Below, one piece after another: positions 23,457 to 30,639 of a stretch of 64,000 nt of DNA (positions are counted from its first letter, which is position 1; the number at the start of each line of letters is the position of its first letter). This DNA comes from a virus: positions 62,001 to 126,000 of IMG/VR virus record IMGVR_UViG_3300030329_005813; one strand, 5' to 3'. The position numbers and the translations under genes are program-made. The notes under the pieces were generated by a model. The model was given only the letters and a program-made list of their open reading frames with translations, was not told the origin of the DNA and did not search any database.

Positions 23457-23468
23457 TGTGATGTTCCT
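23409..23468 (-). repeat. Leader-coding repeat, copy in the 80-aa gene
   Basis: It covers the ribosome-binding region and first 16 codons. It shares AGGAACATCACA plus the MKITK leader codons with the copy at 23154-23213. Confidence 0.7.
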
Positions 23469-23767
23469 TTATCAATTTTTATACCTTCATCTCCGACGAT
23501 CATTGATAATAAATAAGAAGTTCCAGCTCCAACAAACCCGCAAATGAAAAAGTTTGCTATGGTGTAGTCAAAAGTAAATAGTTCTGTCCACTCGTTAATG
23601 GCAAATAAAAACCAACCTGAATGAAAACCAAAACATAGAGGGCAATGGAATAATTTTCCAAAGCCCCAAAGCCATTCTTTGCTTGGCCGTATTCTGTTAA
23701 AAATGCTTGCATATACGACAAGGAAAGTCAGGCCGTAACAAGCAAGTGTAAACCATAATAGTTCCAT
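23453..23767 (-). CDS. Small membrane protein with Cys/His motif (DUF1360-like)
   Basis: This 104-aa protein has hydrophobic segments at about 3-22, 45-60 and 70-92, predicting two or three membrane helices. Between the first two is F-H-C-P-L-C-F-G-F-H-S-G-W, a CxxC plus GxHSGW motif that I associate with the DUF1360 group of small phage membrane proteins. The function of that group is unknown to me. It overlaps the following leader-tagged gene by 4 nt and lies in the head operon, which is unusual for a membrane protein. Anchoring assembly at the membrane is one speculation. Confidence 0.6.
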   Translation of the reverse strand: MELLWFTLACYGLTFLVVYASIFNRIRPSKEWLWGFGKLFHCPLCFGFHSGWFLFAINEWTELFTFDYTIANFFICGFVGAGTSYLLSMIVGDEGIKIDKGTSQ

Positions 23768-23775
23768 ACTAAGTC

Positions 23776-24318
23776 CTACTCATAAGTATAGCTTTGATAA
23801 TAAGGTCCATAATTGTAGCCTGGGCGTAGTGTGCCCTTGGAATCTTCGTGTGGCACTTCGCCTAGCTCGGTCGACTCCTCTTCGGTTGGATCTGTAAGCC
23901 TATCTGTGTTCATCTCTTCATACTCTTCTATGAACTCAAAATAAGGCCGCTCTTCATCAATCCACTTACCGATATTAAGAATAGCCAAGTTTATGTTATT
24001 AAACTCTTGAGAAGGTAGAAGCTCTGCCTCAAGAGACCCGTAAATGGAGCCTCCAACTATTGAATCGATTCTAATCAAGCCTTTTTTTCTAAGAAATTTG
24101 TAAAGTCTATTCTGTGCGCCATATACCACTTCAGACATCATATCTTTTGGAAAAGAAACAATTTTTTGCTTCTCCTTCATTACTATGATGTCAATGTCAG
24201 CGTGATCAAAAATCATCACGTCACCATCTAAAGTTCTTCTCATATTTAATTCAACTTTAGATACTGGCTTGGACTCTGCTTGTGATTTATCTGATCCTAT
24301 CTTAATGGTAACGGACAT
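23776..24318 (-). CDS. Conserved-looking head-region protein of unknown function
   Basis: This 180-aa soluble protein has an N-terminal mixed region (TLDGDVMIFDHADIDIIVMK then KQKIVSFPKDMMSEVVYGAQ), a basic K-F-L-R-K-K-G-L-I-R segment, an SIVGGSIYGSLEAELLPS strand block, and an acidic helix followed by a Tyr/Gly-rich tail (GYNYGPYYQSYTYE). No catalytic motif is evident. Its ATG overlaps the stop of the 274-aa gene (TAATG type), implying coupled translation. Position directly after portal and its partner suggests a role in portal or prohead initiation; this is inference only. Confidence 0.6.
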   Translation of the reverse strand: MSVTIKIGSDKSQAESKPVSKVELNMRRTLDGDVMIFDHADIDIIVMKEKQKIVSFPKDMMSEVVYGAQNRLYKFLRKKGLIRIDSIVGGSIYGSLEAELLPSQEFNNINLAILNIGKWIDEERPYFEFIEEYEEMNTDRLTDPTEEESTELGEVPHEDSKGTLRPGYNYGPYYQSYTYE

Positions 24319-25142
24319 TATTCATTCGCCTCCTTAATCAGGCTTTGAATTTTTAATACTTTACTTATTAAGTCATCATCTATTTTTTTTGCGCCGAACG
24401 ATTCCAACAGATCTTGCAACTCTTTCATTCTGCTTACCATAACATCATCAGCGGCTACATCTTCTTTTAACATAAGATTTTCAAGTTCTTCCTTAAGAGA
24501 ACTAACTTCTTCGTTCAAATACATTTTAAATTCTAATCCATTATTTGAAAAAGATAAAATATATTTATTTAATAATTTTTGTTGGTTCTCAAGTAGCACA
24601 CCTGAATACTTGTTATTGTAGTTTTTTATAAAGCTACTTAGGGTTAAGTTATTTACGTGTGGCATCTTAGTCTCCACCAAGGGCTGCTTGGTGCCAACCA
24701 TAGTGGACAACAACTTTCTTTCTAACAGAATTAATTCTTTCGTTGTGTTCTTGTTGAGAAAAATTTGATATATGGTAGCTAAGTTTTTATAGTTTGGAAC
24801 AAAGTTATTAAAAGTTTCTTTTCCAATTGACTTGTTAATCTCGTTAATTAAGCTTGTCTGCTCATTAAAAACTTGACCTCGGTCCAACGCGTCAAAATCT
24901 TTCCTAGTCTCGTTAAGTAATCTTTCGGCTGTGTACAAATCAACGGCCACGGTTTCGTTAAGATCACGATATATCTTAAGCTCTTTTCCTAAGATCTTAT
25001 TGGTGCTGAAATATTTTTTAATTGTTTCAACAATAAAGTCTTTTCTTTTTATATTAGATGAAACAACTGCTTTTGTCAACTCTTTGATTAGAACTTCATA
25101 CAAAAAAGCGGTATTTCTTTTTTTATTATGTTTGAATTTCAT
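24318..25142 (-). CDS. Helical head-region protein following the portal
   Basis: This 274-aa protein is almost entirely predicted alpha-helical, Lys/Asn/Leu-rich, starting MKFKHNKKRNTAFLYEVLIK. A C-terminal coiled coil covers about 205-270 (VSSLKEELENLMLKEDVAAD, MKELQDLLESFGAKK). It overlaps the portal gene by 17 nt and the 180-aa gene by 1 nt, so the three are probably translated together. A core, portal-assembly or scaffold-initiating role fits the helical composition and location. I do not recognise a T4 counterpart. Confidence 0.6.
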   Translation of the reverse strand: MKFKHNKKRNTAFLYEVLIKELTKAVVSSNIKRKDFIVETIKKYFSTNKILGKELKIYRDLNETVAVDLYTAERLLNETRKDFDALDRGQVFNEQTSLINEINKSIGKETFNNFVPNYKNLATIYQIFLNKNTTKELILLERKLLSTMVGTKQPLVETKMPHVNNLTLSSFIKNYNNKYSGVLLENQQKLLNKYILSFSNNGLEFKMYLNEEVSSLKEELENLMLKEDVAADDVMVSRMKELQDLLESFGAKKIDDDLISKVLKIQSLIKEANE

Positions 25143-27081
25143 TCTTGTTTAACTCCGAATTATCTAAGTCTTCTATAAGGCTGGCGACTTCTTGATTAAT
25201 GCTAAGGATTTTACTTTCTTCTAACAAATCTTCTTTATCATAACTAGAATCTCGCTGCTCAAACATCCCTTTAGCCAAAGAATCTAAGCCACCATATCCT
25301 TTTTTCCCTGGAAATATTGTTCTTGGATCGACAGTTGCGCCGGCAACAGACTTTCTGTGACGTTTAACTGCTCCATTTTCGCGCTCATCCCTTTCAACTG
25401 GATAGTACACTTTTCCTTTTGCACCGGGAGTGGTGTATCCATCATCGCGACGTCCAGGTGGCGGGGTTTCAGGGGTAGCCAAAAGCATATCGTCTTCGCC
25501 TTCTGGTTCGGCGCCGGCAAGATCTTCGCCCCCTAACTCATCTCCTCCTAAATCACCACCCAGATCACCTAAGTCCTCATCGCCCAGGTCGCCAGTATCA
25601 AGACCAGCAAGGCCAGCAGCTTCTTCAGCAATAACTTCAGCGACAGCTGCCAGTTGAGCGTCGTACTTGCGATCATAGAAAAGCTCTCTTTGGTTTCTAA
25701 GGAACTCTTCATCTGACATACTAAACAAGTGCTCTGCGATCCAGCGCCGTGAGAAGAAGCCTTCTGTAGCAGAGGCTGCAACGGTAAACTTCTTATCCCA
25801 ATGTTCTAGCTCTTGTAGCTCGGCAATCTTAGATGGATTGTTAAGAGCTAGCTTAAAGTTAACAAGATCGTCTCCCCTAAACCCTAAAGTGTAAAGGTGA
25901 ATGATTCCAACTTTTTCTAGCTCTGAAATAGCCGATCTTTGAAGCCTTTGAATAGTTCTGGCAAATCTTATATCTTTTTGTGCCAAAGTAGTTTTATCTT
26001 CGTCTGCACCCTCACCACGCGACAGATAAGAAGCGGGAATTTTAAGTGCTGAGAATAGTTTATCTCTTAGATACTTAACATCGTCGATATCTCCAGTGAA
26101 TGCACCACCGGGTAAAGTTTCGACTCTAGAGCTTGTTCCGCCTCTTTGTGGAATGTAAATGTCCTCTTCGATGCTAAGAGGATTATAACGCAAATCAACT
26201 CGCCCAGTGCTTTCATCAACAATAGAGTTTCTTTTCATTTGAGTCATAACTTTTTGCATATACTGCTCAACTTCATTGGGAGGAATACTTCCCACGTCGA
26301 CGTAAAAGACTCTTCTTTCTGGAGAACGAACAATACGATATGCCATCATAGCATCTTCTAGTAAGATTAGTTGTCTCCATATTCTTCTAGCTGACTCCAA
26401 TACAGAAGTGCCATACGGGGCGTGCTTATCGTTTCCTAGAATTCTAAAGTGTGCAATCTGCCAGCTTTCAAAAGTCATGCCGGCGGTGTTCCACTGAAAC
26501 TGGACATAATCAGGATTTGTTTGGTCCTCTCCTTCCAATCTTTCAACTTCTTGAATTGGTAGACCAATACCACTTTTTATGCCGTGATTTTCGTCTAAGT
26601 CTAAGTATAAAAAGTAATCTCCGTACTTACACATTGAACGACACCAGCCAAAAAGATTAAATTCAATATTTAATACGTCGTGATACAAAGTGTCTAGTAT
26701 AGCCTTAATTTCTTCGTTCGAACACTTAATAGTTAACATTGGCTGGAGGGCTGAATGTGTGGTCATTTCGTCTGCGTAGATATCTAGGGCTGAAGCAATT
26801 TCTGGCGTATACTCCATCTGGTCAAAATCAACATACCGCTCTGTTCTGTTGTGGCCAGAGACAATTGATGGCTGCATATTGCCAAGTACATTAAACCGAC
26901 TTTTCTTAAACTCTTGGCCACTGGCAGAAAAAATACGATTTGAATACTTATCAAGTTGATGTCGCCGTAAACGACGGCCGGTTTGGCTTCTTCTATTAGT
27001 TAAAGGTCCAGATAAAAGCTTAGTTAAAGACTTAAATAACTCTGATCTTGGGTTCCTAGGATTTCTTGAATTCTTAGCCAT
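25126..27081 (-). CDS. Portal vertex protein (T4 gp20-like)
   Basis: This 651-aa protein (T4 gp20 is 524 aa) shows characteristic blocks: DQMEYTPEIASALDIYADEM near residue 90, a long central beta/helix region, and E-R-R-V-F-Y-V-D-V-G-S-I-P-P then EVEQYMQKVMTQMKR around 255-285, typical of gp20-type portals. The C-terminal extension (about 490-550) is a low-complexity acidic stretch of G-D-L-G-D/E repeats, unusual for a portal. The dodecameric portal is the DNA entry pore, binds the terminase and nucleates the prohead. The gene follows the terminase directly, as gp20 lies after gp17-19 in T4. Confidence 0.9.
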   Translation of the reverse strand: MAKNSRNPRNPRSELFKSLTKLLSGPLTNRRSQTGRRLRRHQLDKYSNRIFSASGQEFKKSRFNVLGNMQPSIVSGHNRTERYVDFDQMEYTPEIASALDIYADEMTTHSALQPMLTIKCSNEEIKAILDTLYHDVLNIEFNLFGWCRSMCKYGDYFLYLDLDENHGIKSGIGLPIQEVERLEGEDQTNPDYVQFQWNTAGMTFESWQIAHFRILGNDKHAPYGTSVLESARRIWRQLILLEDAMMAYRIVRSPERRVFYVDVGSIPPNEVEQYMQKVMTQMKRNSIVDESTGRVDLRYNPLSIEEDIYIPQRGGTSSRVETLPGGAFTGDIDDVKYLRDKLFSALKIPASYLSRGEGADEDKTTLAQKDIRFARTIQRLQRSAISELEKVGIIHLYTLGFRGDDLVNFKLALNNPSKIAELQELEHWDKKFTVAASATEGFFSRRWIAEHLFSMSDEEFLRNQRELFYDRKYDAQLAAVAEVIAEEAAGLAGLDTGDLGDEDLGDLGGDLGGDELGGEDLAGAEPEGEDDMLLATPETPPPGRRDDGYTTPGAKGKVYYPVERDERENGAVKRHRKSVAGATVDPRTIFPGKKGYGGLDSLAKGMFEQRDSSYDKEDLLEESKILSINQEVASLIEDLDNSELNKNEIQT

Positions 27082-27086
27082 CTATA

Positions 27087-28670
27087 TTACCCTTTTAAAA
27101 GCCAAACAAAATCGCCGTATTGTTTTTTAATGTTTCTCTGCTCATTGGTCAATCCTTGATGCACCACTTTGGCGCCTGGATTGTTTGTTTGAAATGTTTT
27201 GTTTTCTATCATCATTGAGTTAACCATTGCTTTTTTGTATTCTACGTCTCTTTGATTGGCTGTAAGTGCCGTGTCCCGTACCCAACAAGCTATAGCCAAG
27301 GCCATAATTAAGTCATCGTGGTATGATCTCATAGCTTGCGCTTTGTTATTATACCATATAAAAGTTTTAAACTCGTTGATAACCCTTGAAGAATATATAT
27401 TAATTAGTTTATTACGAATGAATTCTTCCAACTTAGCAATAATTAAAGGTCTAGTTTTGGTTGAAGTTGTAAAGCCGGGGACTGAATTTGATATTGATTC
27501 GGCCTGAACTTGCTCAATATATTCGTGAGTACCTTTTACAGAGTAGTATAAATTAGGATATTGCCTTTCTATTAACTTTTCTAAAATAGAAATTCCTAAA
27601 CTATTATTTTCGACAACTGCCAAGCAGCCGCCGTACTCTCTTCCTGTGCTGTCAATAGTTGAAGCAAACTGCTCTAAAGTTGGCTTCCCTTGGTATTCTA
27701 CTGCAATTTCCATAGTATTTAGATTTATAAGATGAAATACTGAAAAATCTGACCCATCGCCTCGGGCAACGTCAGCAACTAAAAAATATGTACACGATTC
27801 GTTATACTGTTCCCATATCCACAAATTTCTATCAAAGCCGGTTCTATATAGTGGATCCTTAATACTAGACACCAAATACTCTAAATCTTCAGAGTGGATG
27901 ACCGTTTCACCAGACGAGTTAAAGTTGCACTCAAGCTCTTGTGCTATTTGTCGGCGAGACATATTTTTGGTTTCTTTTTCAAACCATTCTATATCTCTCT
28001 CTGGATGCACATCCCAAGGCAAGTTAACTGGATGGAAGTCATTTGTCTGTTGTTCGGCTTCGATATATGTTTTATGAAACCAGTTTCCAACGCCGTTTGG
28101 TGTTGATAAGGCAATACAGCGACCACCAGTTGACAATGTAGGATACAGGCCGGTCCATAGCTCTTCAAGGCCATCAACGTGGGCGGCCTCATCGATAACC
28201 AATAAAGACAACGCTTCAGAACGACCAGCATCACCGGATGTTGAAGCGGCCTTAACCTCAGAGCCATTTGTTAAAACAAATGAAGTTCTATTGTCAATTT
28301 TAATCTCTGCGATTCTTAGCCAAGGAGGAACATTTTGCATAATGTTCTTTACTTTCTTGACTAAGTTAGCCGCTGTCTGAAACTTTGTCGCTATAACTAA
28401 AACGTTCTTGTCACGATGAAACAGCATTAGCCAGACAATATAGGCAGCTGTAATAGTAGAAATACCTAATTGTCTAGCTTTTAATATAACAGTAAAGCGA
28501 TAATCATTAAAATCATCCAGGAGGTCATCTTGATACGGATACGTCTTGAATGAAATTAAGCCCGAAAGAGGGTGCGAGATTTTTGTATAGTTGTTAATGA
28601 AGTAAGAAGGATCTTTACCGCATTTAACAATTTCCTTAATTGCTTCTTTTTTGGTGAGATGTCGGGACAT
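27087..28670 (-). CDS. Terminase large subunit (T4 gp17-like)
   Basis: This 527-aa packaging motor has an ATPase and a nuclease domain. The Walker A-type motif K-A-R-Q-L-G-I-S-T is at 64-72 (the variant form usual in T4-type terminases), Walker B L-L-V-I-D160-E161 follows, and the coupling motif L-S-T-P-N-G is at 188-193. The RNase-H-like nuclease carries D300 in FLVADVARGDGSDFS, E354 in AVVEN and the H-D-D near residue 460. It translocates and cuts concatemeric DNA at the portal. Its ATG overlaps the stop of the upstream 177-aa gene by one base. No small terminase subunit is obvious nearby. Confidence 0.95.
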   Translation of the reverse strand: MSRHLTKKEAIKEIVKCGKDPSYFINNYTKISHPLSGLISFKTYPYQDDLLDDFNDYRFTVILKARQLGISTITAAYIVWLMLFHRDKNVLVIATKFQTAANLVKKVKNIMQNVPPWLRIAEIKIDNRTSFVLTNGSEVKAASTSGDAGRSEALSLLVIDEAAHVDGLEELWTGLYPTLSTGGRCIALSTPNGVGNWFHKTYIEAEQQTNDFHPVNLPWDVHPERDIEWFEKETKNMSRRQIAQELECNFNSSGETVIHSEDLEYLVSSIKDPLYRTGFDRNLWIWEQYNESCTYFLVADVARGDGSDFSVFHLINLNTMEIAVEYQGKPTLEQFASTIDSTGREYGGCLAVVENNSLGISILEKLIERQYPNLYYSVKGTHEYIEQVQAESISNSVPGFTTSTKTRPLIIAKLEEFIRNKLINIYSSRVINEFKTFIWYNNKAQAMRSYHDDLIMALAIACWVRDTALTANQRDVEYKKAMVNSMMIENKTFQTNNPGAKVVHQGLTNEQRNIKKQYGDFVWLLKG

Positions 28671-29203
28671 TATTCCTTGCGCTTATCGTTATCTGGTCTA
28701 GAGCCCCAACCTCCCTGTCCTAAGAAGTCTTTAAACTTAGCATCAACACTATCTTTGCTGTCGCCGGCAATAACTTCAGTATCAGTGTCCACGCCACCAA
28801 TATCATAATAGCATTTGGCTTGGACGAATACTCTTACCTTGGATGTATTTTGAACAATGGCGTCCACCTCGCCGGTCTTCTTAAGAGAAAGAGCACTGCC
28901 GGTTACTTTCTTATATTCCTTTTTGATAAAAGAAGCAACACTTTCTATCATCTGCTCCAAGTCACTTTCGAAGCCGTTAGCATAAACATCTTTAAGCTTA
29001 ATCTCTGAGTGGTAGTGGATGCACAGTTGGGGACCGTGAAACGAAATTTTAAATCCGTCCATCACGCGTGAGTCTGTTATAGGGTTACCTTCTTCTCTTT
29101 TGAGGCCAACTTTAATTGGCTCCCCCTTATCATCCAAAGCTCCGTCATAGCTATTAGCCATAACTTGTGAAATGCCTCTAACGATCTCTAGTGTGGTTGC
29201 CAT
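28670..29203 (-). CDS. Unknown protein preceding terminase
   Basis: This 177-aa soluble protein begins MATTLEIVRGISQVMANSYD; a mixed alpha/beta core includes FKISFHGPQLCIHYHSEIKL and MIESVASFIKKEYKKVTG, with V-R-V-F-V-Q-A-K-C-Y-Y-D near residue 125 and a polar Gly/Asp-rich tail. No helix-turn-helix is apparent, so it does not look like a standard small terminase subunit, although its coupled translation with the large subunit (1-nt overlap) makes a packaging accessory role possible. I do not recognise the family. Confidence 0.6.
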   Translation of the reverse strand: MATTLEIVRGISQVMANSYDGALDDKGEPIKVGLKREEGNPITDSRVMDGFKISFHGPQLCIHYHSEIKLKDVYANGFESDLEQMIESVASFIKKEYKKVTGSALSLKKTGEVDAIVQNTSKVRVFVQAKCYYDIGGVDTDTEVIAGDSKDSVDAKFKDFLGQGGWGSRPDNDKRKE

Positions 29204-29605
29204 TTATTTATCTCCTGCTTGTTCAGGACGCCAGCCTGATCTCCAGCGCTCTTTACGTCCCTCGACCCATTGAATGTAGCAATTATAACAACAATCAAAT
29301 TTTTTCATATAAATATCATCCTTTAAATCAAAAGAATAAGTTTTACATACGGGACAAGTTCTGTTTACATCTTCTCTAGTAAGTAGTTTTTTAGGTATTA
29401 AAACACCATTAACTTCTATTTTCTCATTCATTTCATCCAATGAATCTTGTTTTTTATATAATTTTTGGATTTGTTCTTGATAAATTGCTTCTTTTTCATC
29501 GTTCCAAGACCCTCTTGGATTAGTTATCGTCTCTTCACCATACTTTTCAGATATAGCTTTTTCTAGTTTAGCGACGTAATTTGGATCTTTATATTTTTTT
29601 ACCAT
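29204..29605 (-). CDS. Small zinc-finger-like protein
   Basis: This 133-aa protein has a Lys/Glu-rich helical N-terminal half and a C-terminal treble of cysteines: C-P-V-C near residue 85, then F-D-C-C-Y-N-C about 20 residues later, followed by a basic W-V-E-G-R-K-E-R-W-R-S-G-W-R segment. The Cys spacing suggests one zinc-binding knuckle, perhaps for nucleic acid or protein contact. It stops just before the 177-aa gene and starts 2 nt after the lysis-cassette gene stop. No specific function can be assigned. Confidence 0.6.
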   Translation of the reverse strand: MVKKYKDPNYVAKLEKAISEKYGEETITNPRGSWNDEKEAIYQEQIQKLYKKQDSLDEMNEKIEVNGVLIPKKLLTREDVNRTCPVCKTYSFDLKDDIYMKKFDCCYNCYIQWVEGRKERWRSGWRPEQAGDK

Positions 29606-29607
29606 AG

Positions 29608-30051
29608 CTAGTCCACTACTTGTTTAATTGCATATGCTCCAGCAAAACCTAGAGCAATACCCCCAACAACACTAGCTACTATCACGACTGGCATATTAAC
29701 TTTACGATCTTTTTTAATTATCTTTCTTAGATCTTCAAGCTCTTTATCTCGCGTGTCTACCTCAACTCGATGACGTGCCAATGTCTCTTCAAGGGATATC
29801 CGTAAATTTTGTAATTCTAAGTCATAATCTAAAGTAAGTTTTTCTTTTTCAAAGTCACACTTATGTGATAGCTCCTGGGCTAAAAATTCTTTCCAGGTTA
29901 AAAGTTTTGCCGTGGCCACGTCATCAAAACAAGTTGCTTCGAATGGAACTTGGCCTCCCTTTGGTACCAGCGTAAAACGACCATCTTGGCCATTAGCAAC
30001 TGGACATATAATAAAACTTAAAACTAATAATTTAGTGATTTTACTTAACAT
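29608..30051 (-). CDS. Envelope-spanning protein, u-spanin-like topology
   Basis: This 147-aa protein is counted from ATG 30051. It has an N-terminal signal-like segment (MLSKITKLLVLSFIICPVAN, Cys at 16), a periplasmic-type region with two cysteines, a coiled coil (about 65-110) and a C-terminal membrane helix (VVIVASVVGGIALGFAGAYA). A lipid-anchor signal plus C-terminal membrane helix is the unimolecular spanin layout, but the residues before Cys16 (F-I-I) are a poor lipobox, and cleavage after A-N-G is an alternative. It overlaps the upstream i-spanin-like gene by 11 nt. Role in outer membrane disruption is inferred from topology and neighbours. Confidence 0.55.
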   Translation of the reverse strand: MLSKITKLLVLSFIICPVANGQDGRFTLVPKGGQVPFEATCFDDVATAKLLTWKEFLAQELSHKCDFEKEKLTLDYDLELQNLRISLEETLARHRVEVDTRDKELEDLRKIIKKDRKVNMPVVIVASVVGGIALGFAGAYAIKQVVD

Positions 30052-30418
30052 GCTGAAACCCAAACTCTTCTTCGATCCTACCAATAAGTCTTTTTGGATT
30101 TTCTGTTCGAAGAATAACCAACTCATCGACGCGTTCTTGCTTAAGGATTTCTACATTTTGCTTGTATTCTTCGTATTCTTCTTCAAGAATTTTAAGCTTT
30201 TCCTGATACTCTTGCAGGGCTAGATTTTTTCTTTGCGTTTCACGGGCGTGGCTTTCATTTAACAACCTAATTCTATCCTCATAGCTTTTTACGGACGCGT
30301 CATATGCTTTAACAAGAGACCCGTGATCCTGCCACCAAAAAAAGCTAACTACAAATAGCAAAACAGCTAATGCAACTTCTTTCCAGTGTTTAATTAAAAA
30401 AGCTAAAACGGCTTCCAT
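30041..30418 (-). CDS. Inner-membrane spanin-like protein (Rz-like)
   Basis: This 125-aa protein has one N-terminal membrane segment (about 14-28: VALAVLLFVVSFFWW, after a basic K-H-W-K) and a long charged coiled coil (about 35-105), the classic type II topology of Rz-type i-spanins. It begins one base from the end of the holin-like gene and overlaps the next gene by 11 nt, like other Rz/Rz1 arrangements. Spanins fuse or disrupt the outer membrane in the last step of lysis of Gram-negative hosts. No endolysin gene is visible in this window. Confidence 0.65.
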   Translation of the reverse strand: MEAVLAFLIKHWKEVALAVLLFVVSFFWWQDHGSLVKAYDASVKSYEDRIRLLNESHARETQRKNLALQEYQEKLKILEEEYEEYKQNVEILKQERVDELVILRTENPKRLIGRIEEEFGFQHVK

Positions 30419-30603
30419 TAAGCACCCTTCAACTTAACAATAGCGTCTATAACAGATTGGCCACCTATATACAAAGCTGAGATCATTACCCAGTCGGCGC
30501 TATCAAGAAATCCTAGTCCGGCTAGTGCTGTCGCAGTTGCCCACACAAGAAGCTTGCGTGAAACAAGCTTTTCCATACCTTTATCTAATAATGCTTTTGC
30601 CAT
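30418..30603 (-). CDS. Holin-like small membrane protein
   Basis: This 61-aa protein is counted from ATG 30603; a GTG two codons earlier (30609) is also possible after the GGAGG site. An amphipathic basic N-terminus is followed by two hydrophobic segments (about 18-33 and 38-58, with ISALYIGGQSVIDAIV) separated by D-S-A-D-W. Size and topology fit small two-helix holins, which time lysis by forming holes in the inner membrane. It heads a gene trio with an i-spanin-like and an envelope-spanning protein, which supports a lysis cassette. Confidence 0.6.
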   Translation of the reverse strand: MAKALLDKGMEKLVSRKLLVWATATALAGLGFLDSADWVMISALYIGGQSVIDAIVKLKGA

Positions 30604-30616
30604 AGTCACATTACCT

Positions 30617-30639
30617 CCAATACTATAAATAGTTATTGG
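30617..30639 (-). promoter_or_regulatory. AACTATTTATA motif within a short inverted repeat, before holin-like gene
   Basis: CCAATA (30634-30639) and TATTGG (30617-30622) flank the motif AACTATTTATA (30624-30634, exact consensus). The 3' arm touches the ribosome-binding site, so folding could mask it. It overlaps the stop of the SbcDC gene. Confidence 0.45.

Noticed and set aside
28670-29203. Small terminase subunit
   Set aside because: Adjacent and translationally coupled to the large subunit, but no helix-turn-helix or central oligomerisation helices are evident, so the name is not supported.
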